From: Cryptomeria japonica
Taxonomy: Eukaryota; Streptophyta; Pinopsida; Cupressales; Cupressaceae
DNA length: 64,000 nt
Direction: 5' to 3'
NCBI RefSeq assembly: GCF_030272615.1
Contig: NC_081409.1
Location: 22,322,260-22,386,259, forward strand
Shown: positions 32,634-44,671 of the stretch, in pieces
Position numbering within the stretch: the stretch's first letter is position 1
How the letters are laid out: each line of letters begins with the position of its first letter
The notes under the pieces: generated by a model
Seen by the model: the letters and a program-made list of their open reading frames with translations, nothing else
The model's database searches: none
Told to the model about the DNA's origin: nothing
Made by a program: the position numbers and the translations under genes

Positions 32634-34102
32634 ATGGCCCAAACCCGATCACAGTCAAGGCAACGAGAAATAGAAATTGAAGAAGAAGAAGAGGAAAATC
32701 TCAATGAATTTCAAGAAGCACTTGGAGGAAATGTGAATGACAAAAATCCAAGTACTCCTACTCCTGCGACAATAGAAAGGGCACAACACAACCCTCTCTT
32801 TAACATACTTTTTGATGAAATACTCAGGAGTAATGTTGATGCTCACTTTTTAAGACTTGCTCAAGAAGGAGCTAAACTCCCCTCCGACTTTGATATTGCA
32901 CAACTAAGACAAGCATCAGAATGAAAAAAGTCGCAATGAGGATGATAGAGGTAGAGATTGCATTAGATATAACATTCCTCAAGGTAATCCACCACCTCCT
33001 CCTCCTCCAAATGACATTTTTCCCTATCCCTTTGATAGGAATCTTTATATGCCACCTTTTCCACAAGGGTTCAAAACACCCAAGTTTGAATAGTATAGAG
33101 GAAAAGGAGATCCTTGCAATCATGGCAGAGAATTCCATTCAACATGCCCCGAAGTGGCATACGAGGATACATACCTAATGTGCCTTTTTCCCCAAAGCTT
33201 GGGAGGAACAACCACATCATGGTTTTCCCGACTACCAGGTGGCATTAGGACATTTGAGGAACTCATCCAGAAGTTCCTAGCACATTACCTACATAACATT
33301 GAACATGATATCACCATGGCTGATCTGTGTAACACTAAACAAAAACCAGGTGAACTTTTCTCAATCTTCCTGCAATGATGGCCTCAGATGTCTAGTAGAC
33401 GTTCTCTTTAGTTACCTGAACAAGAACTAGTGGAAATATTTATTTCCAACTTAAACGAAGAAATGGAATTTCACTTGGACGTAAAAGACATAGATTGTTT
33501 CAATGATATGATCACCAAAGGCTTGAAATGTGAGCGGGCCCTCATCAAGAAAGGACTTATCAAAATCTACAATGAACCAAAGGATGGCCCACGTCCACAC
33601 TTCAATAGTGATAAACCAAACTTCTAGAACAAAAAAAAAATGTCATCAATGATGGGGTTGTGGATGCCAGAACTATCAAAAGTGCACAACCTGTGGTTTG
33701 ATTTGTAGGACAAAATCCCCCACCCAAGACTAACACACTTGCTCCTCAAAATCAAGGCCGAATCACATCTCAAGATGAACCTAGACAATGTCAACCAAAA
33801 CTGAAGCAAACGTACACTCCTTTAGGGGAACCCATCGAAATAGTATTACGACAGTTGGTTTCTCAAAACCTGGTAACCCTACCCAAAACATCAAACTATG
33901 AACTGCAAGTCAAACTTGCATGGTGGACAGATACTGAACACTATGATTTTCATCAAGGAAAAGGACACAAGACAAGTAATTGTCATAGGTTAAAAGATCT
34001 TATTCAAGATCTTATTGACCGAGGTGATATTAAAATCGAAGGGCATGACCCAAAGACAACAAACAATGATCATCTAATGTTCAAAAATCCACTTCCATCA
34101 TA
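32634..34102 (+). pseudogene. gag: gag of element C (broken)
   Basis: Starts MAQTRSQSRQREIEIEEEEEE at 32634. Proline run and PYPFDRNLYMPPFPQGFKTPKFE mark the start of the capsid region; CLFPQSLGGTTTSWFSRLPGGIRTFEELIQKFLAHY is the conserved retrotransposon gag core. FISNLNEEMEFHL and KTSNCHRLKDLIQDLIDRGDI follow, the latter after DFHQGKGH, a zinc-knuckle-like stretch lacking the full Cys set. Stops at 32922 and around 33377, plus frameshifts near 32925, 33150 and 33627-33855, destroy it. The downstream protease lies in the same general region without an intervening LTR. Confidence 0.8.
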
Positions 34103-34966
34103 AGATCAAAGGGGTCCTTCCACTTCCAAGAGAGGCACTGATACCACTGATTATACGCAAGTTGCGTATAATTACACTGTAAATCACCTGTACGATGCCA
34201 GTGAACAAATTGCAACTATTACCATTAAAAATCCACCTAGTTCTGATTGCAATGTTGTTACACGTCATGGCAAGATCACCATAAAAGAAACTCCACAAGG
34301 CACCACCTCCATACCAAAGTAGTGCAATCTTGTGGAACAATTAGACAAAACGCCTGCACTGATATCCATTTTAGAGCTATTGTGCCTATCTCCGTCTCAT
34401 AAAATAATCTTGGATCAAGCTCTCCAAGAGGCATCAGTCCCTATTAACTTGAATACAGATCAGTTCCAAGCCATGGTTGGAAGTCTAAGATCATCACCTT
34501 GTCTCACTTTTTTCGAAAGTGACAACTCTTCCTTCCAGCAATCTCATAATGCCTCACTACACATTGAAGGATTTATCAACCAACAAAGGATCAAGCGAGT
34601 CTTGATTGATAATGGAGTAGGCCTGAATATTTGTACATTGCAATTGGTCACAACTTTAGGATATGCCATTGAATCAGTGGATCCTCGCAAGAAGATCACA
34701 ATCAAAGCTTATGATGATGCAAAGCGTTTATCCAAAGGAGCTGTTGTATTACCAATCCGAGTGGGCCCTGTGGTGAAGCACATCATATGTTAGGTTCTGG
34801 ACCTTCCTCTTCCATACAATTTGTTGTTGGGGAGACCTTGGATACATGCCATGCAAGCCGTTCCATCCACTTACCTTTAGTGTATCAAGTTCCCACATAA
34901 TGGTGTAGAAATCACAATCCTGGGCGATACAAACCGCTTTGCATATTGTCATAATATAAGTCATCA
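34103..34966 (+). pseudogene. Protease of element C
   Basis: The segment DYTQVAYNYTVNHL leads to LISILELLCLSPSHKIILDQAL and the retropepsin-like core HIEGFINQQRIKRVLIDNGVGLNICTLQL (about 34560-34640), then AYDDAKRLSKGAVVLPIRVGP and LLLGRPWIHAMQAVPS. The active site is Asp-Asn-Gly; the related element D has Asp-Gly-Gly at the same place, which is common in Tat-like proteases. Stops at 34321 and 34792 and near 34878. Confidence 0.75.
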
Positions 34967-36539
34967 ACTAGAGATTACCATTCCCAACAATAGAGAAGCC
35001 ATCTCCTCCACGTCATACGTAAGTCCAGCTTCCTTCTCTAGTTCAAACACTCTTATACCCAAGCAAGAAAAGCTCAAGATGAAAATTGTAGAGGAAGGTC
35101 CAGGAGAATACAATCTAAGCCAACTCTTTTGTGTTGGACAAATTCTTGCTTCTCCTAAAACGCATGGCAAACCTCAACAAGTACTTCAAATAGCATTAGT
35201 TAAACCAGCATGTGCATTGACACCTTTCATCCTTGGAAAGAGTCAAGAAGAGGAAACCAAAGATGAAGACGTAGCAGAATGGATCTATAAGGATCCTATC
35301 ACCATCGACATTCTGCAAGCTCAATGTCCCACAGATCAATATGGCAAAGGTCTTCTCATTATGCAAATAATGGGATATGATGGTCAAAGTGCTTTGGGGT
35401 ATTGTAAACAAGGGTGACATGAGCCACTACTACCGGAATTGCAACCCAAAGACAATACAGGCTTAGGCTTTCAAAAAGAGATCTTTCCTAAGCTCAGATT
35501 CAAAGGGAAACTCAACAAACCACTGTATCGACCTACTACAAAGAGACCACCCTTGATTATAAAAGCAGCACCCCAAAACATCACAACTGTCCCATTGAAA
35601 CTAAAGATCCCAACAAAATCATCGGCAACGCTAGTCATCCCATCAATCAAACTGGCAACACCATCAGTAGCAGCATCAAAGACACCCCTAGCAGCAACAA
35701 CTATACCTGAACCCACCGTAGTATCTATGACATCAACAGTTCTAGTAGAAGCAGTAGAGTCAATGCTACCAATGTTACCCGAATCAGATTCATTGATCCC
35801 CATAATCCTTCCTACAACACCGATCATACCTACAATATTTGACTCAAAGGATATCCCAATATGGTACAGTGACTAGTTACTAGAAAGTGACTCAGAAACC
35901 AACTCGCATGAGTGGGAATTTGATTTAGTATAGCTTAACACTTCAGATGAGGAAGACACATCACTACCTCCACCCCGCAAAGACATCCCTATTTACGGAG
36001 AAACACAAATAAATACTTCTTGGGTTCCTGAGCTGGAAACATCTTCCACAGACCCTACGTCTCATCCTACGCCTAATTCTGATAGGGAGAGTACCATCAA
36101 TGACCTTCACCATAATGTCTTAACCCTCACTGATACATCTAATGAACTTAACCCAATCAATGAAGTAATGCCCATTATCCATCCTGAACTCATCGAATGG
36201 AACCAACCTAATCCCCCATGTCTTGACCACTTCCAAAATGATGAGGCAATTATTGACATCTTGGACTTACAGGATAACATACCAAGCGGGGATCACAAAG
36301 CTGGATTCGCCATAGAACTTAATAGCACAACATACTTTGGGGCAGATGCCAAACCTTTTAGCTGCAAAAATATAACAATAAAGCATGGATCTTCCAGTGA
36401 AAACCACACTGTGGCATTGCTTGATCCTACAAAAGTAAAAAGAAAGAGCATATCCAACAGTGAAAACCTCTCTGAGGCACCTGAGGATGAAAGGTTTGAT
36501 ATCCTTCCTTGTAGCACATAGCAGGAATGATCAACGATT
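34967..36539 (+). pseudogene. PR-RT linker with G-patch-like segment, element C
   Basis: After a Ser/Lys-rich stretch, ILQAQCPTD leads to IMQIMGYDGQSALGYCKQG (35363-35417), stop, then LQPKDNTGLGF (35442-35473). The pattern of spaced glycines (MGYDGQSALG ... GLGF) resembles a G-patch, a short RNA-binding motif that betaretroviruses carry just after protease. A Pro/Thr/Ala-rich low-complexity region follows (35520-35876), then an acidic stretch and the NIPSGDHKAGFAIELN segment also found in D. Stops and shifts throughout; role unknown. Confidence 0.55.
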
Positions 36540-37560
36540 CTCATTGAAGAAACCAAAGAATTCAATGTGGGGACTCCTGAAACTCCTCACCTCATACATC
36601 TAGCATCTCTTTTAACTTCATAGGAACAACCCAAGTTTGTCGAATTCTTTCAGAACCGCTAGATTAACTTTGCATGGTCATATGTGGACATGCCTGGACT
36701 TGATCCTGATTTAGTCATGCATCACCTCACAGTAGTAGAAGGAGCTAAACCTGTCAAGCAAAAACTTTGTAAGATGCATCCTCAGATAGCAATATTAGTC
36801 AAAGATGAACTCAAGAAACTTCTGGATGTTGGCTTCATTAGACCCATTGATTATGCGGATTGGATATCCAACATTGTGCCTATCTACAAACCAAAAGGGG
36901 GCATCTGCATTTGTACTAACTTCAAAGATCTAAACAAGGCATGTCCTAAGGATGACTTTCCCCTACCAAATATTGATATCATAGTGGACCTAATAGCAGG
37001 ACATGCCATGCTTTCACTCATGGATGGCTTTTCAGGGTATAATCAGATAAAGATCACACTAGAGGATCAACATAAGACAACCTTCATATGTCCATGGGGA
37101 ACATACTGCTAGAATGTAATGCCTTTTGGTCTAAAGAATGCAGGAGCGACCTATCAATGAGCAATGACCACTATCTTCCATGATATGATGCACACCATAA
37201 TGGAAGATTATGTTGATGACTTGCTAGCAAAATCACTCACAAGAGAAGGTCATTTGGACATATTAGAGAGAATCTTTGATAGACTGGAACAATATCATGT
37301 TAGACTCAACCCAAATAAATGTGTCTTTGGAGTAACTTCAAGGAAGCTTCTTAGATACATTGTCTCAAGTAAAGGTATTGAGGTTGACCAAGCAAAAGTC
37401 AAGGCAATCATGGACATGCCACCACCAAAGAACATCAATCAGCTAAGGACATTATAAGGGCGGATCCAATCCATACGAAGATTCATTGCACAACTGGCGA
37501 ATAAGTGTCATCCTTTTACACACCTATTACACAAGAACATACGCTTTCAGTGGGATGCCA
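36540..37560 (+). pseudogene. pol: Reverse transcriptase of element C
   Basis: FAWSYVDMPGLDPDLVMHHL, KMHPQIAILVKDELKKLLDVGFI, KACPKDDFPLPNIDI, LMDGFSGYNQI, MPFGLKNAGATY, the catalytic YVDDLL (about 37210), LNPNKCVFGV, YIVSSKGIEVDQAKV and MPPPKNINQLRTL. The whole of pol from 36684 to 39829 stays in one frame. Stops at 37110 (Trp expected, cf. element 1 CWNVMPFGL), 37158 (Arg or Gln site), 37455 (Gln site) and 37578 are single transitions from sense codons. Confidence 0.9.
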
Positions 37561-38726
37561 GATGCCAGCAAGCATTCTAGATGCTTAAAGACTATCTCAC
37601 AAATACACCATTGCTAATCCCACTAGATCTGAGTAGATCTCTATTACTCTATATATCCACAACAAGTACTGCATTGGGTGCATTACTGGCACAACATAAT
37701 GCAGAAGGGAAAGAGTGTGTTGTTTACTACATCTCTCGCACACTGGCTGGCTATGAACTCAATTACACCCCTATTGAGAGAGCTTGCCTAGCAGTAATCT
37801 TGGCAACCACTAAACTGAGGCACTATCTATTAACACACAAGGTACAACTCATTGCAAAGATTGATCCACTCAAATACTTACTCAATAAAGTAGCATTGAT
37901 AGGCCGCTTGGCCAAATGGGTGATGATTCTAAGTGAATTTGACATCGAGTATGTGGACCGTAAAGCTATCAAAGGACAAGTCATTGTAGATCAGTTGGCT
38001 GATGCACCACTCATAGGCAATCATCCTCTCATTTCCAATTTTCTAGATGAAGAGATATTCATGACCACAGAAGCACAACCATGGAAACTATACTTTGATG
38101 GTTCATACACTAGGCATGGCTCAGGGGCAGGCATTCTATTTATCACACCTCAAGGTGATAGCATCCCAAAGTCCTACAGGATCACATTTCCATGCACAAA
38201 CAACATAGCCGAATATGAGGCCTTGATCATAGGACTCAGGCTAGCCATACAATGGAAGTTACAAGAACTACAAGTATATGGCGACTCCCAACTGGTCATT
38301 CGACAAGCAACAAATGAATATCAGACCAAGGATGATAAACTCATGCCATACAAGCAAATGGTGGACAGTCTAAATGCATCATTTACCTCAATTACCTTTG
38401 AGCAGATACCCAGAGATCAGAATCAAGCTGTTGATGCTATGGCTACTATCACATCTCTTCTAGATCTTCCACAGAATTCAACATGCTACGAGTTCTTGGT
38501 AGAACAACTTTGGATTCCCGCTTATGATATCCCTGAATCCGAGATGATATGTTGCCTTGTCGGTTCCAAATCCCCATGGTATGGTGAGTTTTACACCTAT
38601 CTCCATGATAACACCCTTCCTCCCAACCAATCAAATAACCAACATAAAACTTTCATTTGCCAAACCGCTCGATATACCATTATTGCTGAAACCCTATACC
38701 AATGTAGTCTTGATGGTACTCTCCCT
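37561..38726 (+). pseudogene. Degenerate and archaeal-type RNase H of element C
   Basis: The open stretch 37581-38729 holds both domains. The gypsy RNase H (37600-38020: LLLYISTTSTALGALLAQ, YELNYTPIERACLAVI, LAKWVMILSEFDIEYV, IVDQLADAPL) lacks its catalytic acids. The archaeal-type domain (38080-38460: WKLYFDGSYTRHGSGAGILF, CTNNIAEYEALIIGLRLA, VYGDSQLVI, AVDAMATI) keeps the DEDD set. This is the canonical Tat order. A spacer (LPQNSTCYEFLVEQLW) precedes the integrase; the stop at 38727 stands where Arg fits. Confidence 0.9.
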
Positions 38727-39829
38727 TGATGTCTGGAACAAGATGAGATAACAAAGGCCTTGGAAGAGGTACATGAAGGAATTTGTGGGACTCACTCAAG
38801 TGGCCCATCACTAGCTAAAAAGATCCTACAAGCTGGATACTATTGGCCATCTATGGAAAAAGACTCCTACTTTGTCAGAAAGTGCAAGAAATGCCAAGTC
38901 CATGGAGACCTGATACATGCATTAGCACAGTAACTACAACCAATTACAACACCATGGCCTTTTTGTCAATGGGGCCTTGACCTTGTGGGTAAAATTCATC
39001 CATCTTCATCCAACGACCACAAATTCATTATTACTGCCATAGAATACTTCATAAAGTGGATCGAAGCTATTCCACTTACCCAAGTCACCGGCAAGGAGAT
39101 CGCCTCATTCATCCTTAATTACATCATTTGCCAGTATGGTGTCCCCATGTCCATTATCATAGATAATGGGCTTCCTTTCAAAAATCAAGATGTTCATGAG
39201 CTTTGTGAAAAGTTTCATATCCAACACCACTTTTCCACTCCCTATTACCCACAAGGCAATGGTCAAGCCGAAGCATCAAACAAAAACATATTGAGAATCC
39301 TCAAGAAGACAATCAATGATGCCGACCGTGATTGGCATGTTCAACTAAATCCAGCACTATGGGTATATCAAACTAGCATTCGAACCCCTACAGGTGCAAC
39401 TCCTTACTCACTAGTCTATGGTGTGGAAGCTATCCTTCCTATTGAGGTCAAGATACCATCTCTATGGGTTTCCTTGCATAATCTTATAGATGATGAAGCC
39501 TACAGAGTATCCTGTCTTCAGGACTTAGAGTTACTTGATGAGAAACGACAAGCTGCATACAATCACCTCAAACCCTATCAGTAGCGCATGAGCAGAAGCT
39601 ATAATCATCAAGTTAGACCTCGTACATTTGAGGTAGGTGATCTTGTTTTTCAAGAAAATCCTCGTAACCAACCCAACCGAGAACATCAGGGAAAGTTCAA
39701 ATCAAATTAGCTGGGTTCATATGTTATCACTGTTGTATTTGGGTCCAGGGCATATCAGTTGGCTACTTCAGAAGGAGAACCACTAGCAGATCCGATCAAC
39801 AACATGCACCTCAAACGGTTTTATACATG
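38727..39829 (+). pseudogene. Integrase of element C
   Basis: H2C2 finger: HEGICGTHSSG ... GYYWPSMEKDS ... CKKCQVHG (38770-38900). Core: Asp in GLDLVGK (about 38977), Asp in IIDNGLPF (about 39160), Glu in GQAEASNK (about 39270), all kept. C-terminus: FEVGDLVFQENPRN, GKFKSN, stop, LGSYVITVVFG, DPINNMHLKRFYT ending at 39829. Stops at 38931, 39582 and 39708 (the last where Trp is expected). The catalytic core 38985-39581 is open. Confidence 0.9.
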
Positions 39830-42296
39830 AGTTGCACAGAGCATCAGGCTCCCATGCATACCAGAAAAATACCAAAAACATTCAGAAAAATGTCTTGAAG
39901 AAATACATCAAAATAAAAAAGAAAGATCATACATCCAAAAGGTGAACAACCACTTTAGTGGCACCTTGCATAAGTGCGATGGTGAAAACCTGGCAAATAG
40001 GCACCACTCATAACAGCTATGGCTCCATTATCTTTAAGGCTTGTTGCGATCACATTCATTACATACACACATCCATCCATCTGAATCATGGCTTGTTATT
40101 GATCTGCACTAAAAAGAAAGTACTTCATGCATCTTGCATCTTGCTTTTTCATAGTCATGTCCAAACTGGGGGCAATGCCCTTACCCTCTTTTGATGGAAG
40201 TGGATTCTACATTACTTGTGATTCATTGGGTTTTTCATTCAAAACTATCTCACAAAAATCCAAAAAACATTCAAAACAATCATCAAAATACCAAAAACAT
40301 TCAAAATCACAAAATCCGAAAACAATAGAAAACATCAAAATCAAACAAAAACATGGCACCACATTGTACATACTCATTTGGGCAGATACCATGCAAACAT
40401 TGTGATATACTCCACAAGATACCCACTTATCAATCAACCAAACAATCAACATCAACACTCAAACTGTCTTTAACAAGGATGCATCCTTCCTTACCAAAAC
40501 AATGACAAAATAACATTTTCTTTGACAAGAAAATTATGTTTAAGCTAGCAAATACTTGGTTGTTTTGTAGGTTATTCATTCATGTATATATATATCAGGT
40601 TCCTACGCTACTCCAGGATATCCAAAAGTGATTAGAGTAGCCGAAATGGTCCCTACGACATTGTTTGTATGTATTATGTGAATTATTCCGATGAAATTCT
40701 GGGGCATGTACTAATGGTGTCTATGTGGGAAGTTCACTAAGTTACATGATCTTATGCAAAATACAGTCATAGATCACTACGGCTTGCTAACTATAGCATA
40801 TACCTCGACCATATGAGCATGAATCATTATCGAGGATCCATATTCTTTATTCTTTATATATGATGTTTGCTTATAGGTACAATGCTCCATCTTTGGTTCT
40901 TACTGCCTCATCCAAACTCGATAATGGTTTATCTCTGACTATAGTATGAACTTGTCTCAGGATATGATCGACAAAAGATCAAGGAGGACATTCCAAGTCA
41001 TGCATGAAAGGAGATGATCCTTGTCTGTTCCGCAAGCAATACTCAGGTCAACTTGATCCATTATATCAAGTTGCTTGTATTAACTTGCTATATCAAAATC
41101 CATGTAAGAAATACTCACGTCATCTTGAATCATTATGTCAAGTTGCTTGTATTTTTCTTACAACATTTTAAAGCTCAATGATGAAAAATAAAGCACTATG
41201 GATCGTCATTCCATCTCATCTGTATATATTGCATTCCATTGCATTCCATCCATCCATAGATTCATAATAGATGCATATCATTCATACATAGTAATGACAA
41301 TGGGTGCATACTCTATTTTCCTCTTCTTACATAGGAATGAGTCATAGGTCCTCCATTTCTTCTATCTAACATCGAACCCCCTCACCCTCCCCATCTTGAT
41401 AATCAACATCACATACCCTACATCGTGTCCCAATCAACCCAATCAAGCCACGTTCGTCCCCATCCATCTCTAAATAGGAGGGATTGTGTTTCCCATCCTA
41501 AGTCATCCTATAAGCCAAGTAAGTTACTCTGTCTGCACAGGTACATCGACTAACACACACCTAGACTATCAATAGATACTCTGATCAAGTATTTTTGGGT
41601 CTCAATAGGTAATCGATTATGGCAAACCTAGACTACAACAAACATTTATCATAATGACCTAGTCTCAATGGGGCTGCCATGATTCCCCACAACCACCTAT
41701 CACATGCACACACTATCAATTGATCAACCAATCAAATACAATCACATCGGACAATTGCATCAATTGTCTAAGTCTCAATGAGTATTTTTATTCCTATACC
41801 TTGACTTCATCAAGCAATTACATTAATTGTCTAAGTCACATCAGGTCACTTTGATTCACTTACTTAGACTTTATCCTGTCCAAGCGACCAACTGGCATCA
41901 ATTGTCACGCTTTGACTCAACTGGGGCAATTCAATTGATTGCACTCGATTGTTCAACCACTTTTGATCAATTATATAGCATCACTCGAAAGCACAACCAC
42001 AACATTTTTACTGTATCTCCTGCATAACCTACGAGTCCTCACTAGCTTGCCATTTCTTTGTATTCACTCTATTTTCTTCCATTCTTTCACCGTTATTGCT
42101 AATTTCTTCTATTCTACCTCCCCTCCACTTCTTGTTCTTTTTCGAGAGATCGCCTGATTTTTCAAAAAATTTTGGCCCATCTCGCGAGGGGGCATACCAC
42201 CCACTAAATTAACATTTATGGGGCATATTTCTTCACACCTATTTTTCTTTCTTTGAAACGACGCGATAAAACCGCACCATCTCAAAGAGGGGCAAA
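39830..42296 (+). other. 3' tail of element C
   Basis: About 2.4 kb without coding support. 40245-40360 is an A-rich stretch of CCAAAAACATTCAAAA-like units. 41037-41153 contains a two-copy tandem repeat; 41560-41960 repeats phrases like CAATTGTCTAAGTCTCAATG. The polypurine tract AGAGGGGCAAA (42286-42296) ends directly at the 3' LTR. Confidence 0.7.
41037..41153 (+). repeat. Two-copy tandem repeat, 72-bp period
   Basis: AATACTCAGGTCAACTTGAT at 41037 and AATACTCACGTCATCTTGAA at 41109, each followed by a version of CATTATATCAAGTTGCTTG. Confidence 0.75.
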
Positions 42297-44053
42297 TGTA
42301 GTCACATAAATATGTCCACTTAATTAAATGAATATTTAGTGTTTATTTGATTATTTAACCATCAATCAATAATTAATTAAATTAACATTTAATTAATTCA
42401 TCTTAACCCTCTTCTCCTATTAATTAAATAAATTATTCAATTTATTTGATTTAATTCACTTAACCAAATTCAGACCATTAATTAAATAAATAAATCATAT
42501 TTATTTAATTAAATCTTCTCTCACATTTAAATAAATTAATATTTATTTAAATCCCCCAAAATCCCATCTCTCACATTTAAATAAACTAACATTTATTTAA
42601 ATCACCTTTATCTTCCACCCACTTGTATTTTCCTACAAATGCAAGTTGCACAACTATTTTAAATAATTCATTTATTTAAATCACCTTTATCCTCCACCCA
42701 CTTGTATTTTCCTACAAATGCAAGTTGCACAACTATTTTAAATAAATTATTTATTTAAAATCTTATTTATCCTCACCCACTTGAAACCTTTAATGGTTTC
42801 CCTTAATGTCTTCAAACTTAATGGCTTCCTTCTATAGTCTTCTTAAGCCTTTAATGGTTTCCCTTAAAGTCTTCAAACTTAATGGCTTCCCTTAAAGTCT
42901 TCAAACTTAATGGCTTATTTCTAGAGTCTTCTTAAGCCTTTAATGGTTTCCCTCAAAGTCTTCAAGCATTTAAATGCTTTATCTTCCTTTTTTCATGTAA
43001 ATAAATTAAGATTTATTTAAATCCAAAATTCACATTCACATTTAAATAAATTAATATTTATTTAAATATCTATCCAAATGCAAATTACACCATTTAATTG
43101 AAATAAATGATTTTATTTTAATTGAAAATCCAAAAATTCCTCCCACTTGCATTCTCCTACAAAATCCACTTAGATGCTTGAATCCCTTCTAGATTCTTCT
43201 AACTCCTTCTAAATTAGCCTAATTCACCCCCTTAATATTGTCACATTACTAAGCAACTTGGAGTCACTTCTCAAAGCCCTCAAAGTCTTTGAAAGACATG
43301 TAAGCCTTTAAGTCTTCAAATGGTTAACCTCTAAAGTCTTCCAAACCATTAAAGACTCTTACATAACTATTTATGGTTAACTGACCTTTTACCTTTGGTT
43401 AGAGACTTTCCTCTAACTTAACCATCCTTTTGACTCATGGGTCTCTTCAAAGTATTTATTTCTTTGACTAGGGTAACCATCATGTCCCCTCAAGCATTTA
43501 ATGCTCCTTATCTCTCCTCTCAAGCCTCCTCATGGTGACACTTGTCAACATAGGATTGGGTTGAAAGTCTCACATGGATTGAATATCTTTCAATCCTAAC
43601 CCTTGTTAAGATTGCTCAATCTTAACCCTTCATTTCCCCACTTCTTCTATAAATAGAACCCTTCTCCTCAAGCAAAGGAGGAAGCATTAGATTATTGTTG
43701 TTATACTGGTATTAGCATAGAGTTTTTTCATAGCATCACTATCTACACTTGCATAACATTTATTTATCATTTTCAACCATCTTGAATCTCCATATGGCAT
43801 CTATGGCTAGTGCTAAAAGATGAGAGCTACACTCATGTGGAACTTGGAGAGGATAGGAACAAGGGAGGAGCAACTATGAGCATTTTGATTAGCTATTTTA
43901 TTCTATGTGTATATGCTTTCTATTTCATGCTTAATATCTCTCTTGATATGACTGTTTAGGATAATCTTTTGTTGCTAACACTAATGTTTGTTTCTTGTGC
44001 TCTTGTGTGTGTTGCCATCAAAAAAATTTTCTAATCCTTTTTGCAGAGCATCA
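42297..44053 (+). repeat. 3' LTR of element C (full length)
   Basis: 1,757 bp from TGTAGTCACATAAATATG to GCAGAGCATCA. The first half is AT-rich with palindromic ATTTAAATAAATTAATATTT phrases and tandem duplications; the second half matches 29082-29993. TATA box at 43648-43657. Confidence 0.88.
42602..42960 (+). repeat. Tandem duplications inside C 3' LTR
   Basis: A 79-bp unit (TCACCTTTATCTTCCACCCA at 42602 and 42681) in two copies, then a block starting CCTTTAATGGTTTCCCTTAA at 42787, 42848 and 42937 with an internal 28-bp repeat. Confidence 0.85.
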
Positions 44054-44650
44054 TGATCAATATGATGTTGTGAGTAGCCCAATGCTTTAATCAAATTAAG
44101 AGTGCATATGTTGAGTCCTGCTCCACCATCTATTAGTACTCTTATGACCTTTCTTCTATGAACAAACACTTCTAAGTGAAGAGGATTATTGTGCATGGGT
44201 CTATTTGTTGGTACATTATGTTCTGTAAATGCCACTCGGGAAACAACTAGATTTCTAATCATGGATTGGAAGGTGTTTTCATCTATCTCACGGGGAACAA
44301 GATATTATTGGAGAGCCTTGTCTAGGATTGCCTTGTGAGTTGGGGAGATGTGAAGCAACTCAAACAATGAGATTTATGCTGGGGTTTTTCTTAGTTGATC
44401 AACCACACTGTAGTAACTACTTGGTGGAGGTGGATTAGACGATACCCCATGCAATATGATTTTGGAGTGATGAGTGACAACCACACAATCTATGTTTTTG
44501 GGATTGATAGTAATGGTGGCCATTTTCTCATCTCATGCACTGATTGCATTGATTTCATAATCATATGCTACATTGGTGTAATTTGCAGTGTTGTCCTATG
44601 TCCTTGAAATGGAAGCCTTTCCTTTGTCATGTTTAACAAAAGGATCGTTG
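44054..44650 (-). pseudogene. gag-PR junction and protease of element D
   Basis: Read from 44650 to 44054. NYTNVAYDYEINAI and ATITINPKN align with element C before its protease; ISLFELLHISPTHKAILDKAL and the core VFVHRRKVIRVLIDGGAGLNICTLNLIKALGY follow (active site Asp-Gly-Gly). The frame is cut at 44054 by the 3' LTR of C. The other half of D is at 27206-28550; about 0.8 kb between the halves, judged from C, is missing. Stops at several Gln-compatible places. Confidence 0.75.
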
Positions 44651-44671
44651 AATATGGTATGATATTTTGAC

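Larger units (their letters stand above)
29082..44053 (+). mobile_element. Tat-like gypsy element C nested in D
   Basis: About 15 kb: truncated 5' LTR (29082-29993), long leader with its own ORF, gag, PR, G-patch-like linker, RT, degenerate RNase H, archaeal-type RNase H, INT, 2.4-kb 3' tail, polypurine tract and full 3' LTR (42297-44053). The shared 912-bp LTR parts have equal length and about 26 differences by eye (about 97 percent identity). Both flanks are minus-strand element D. Confidence 0.9.

Noticed and set aside
35471-35827. 118-codon minus-strand ORF with hydrophobic residues
   Set aside because: Antisense of the Pro/Thr/Ala-rich linker of element C; low-complexity shadow.
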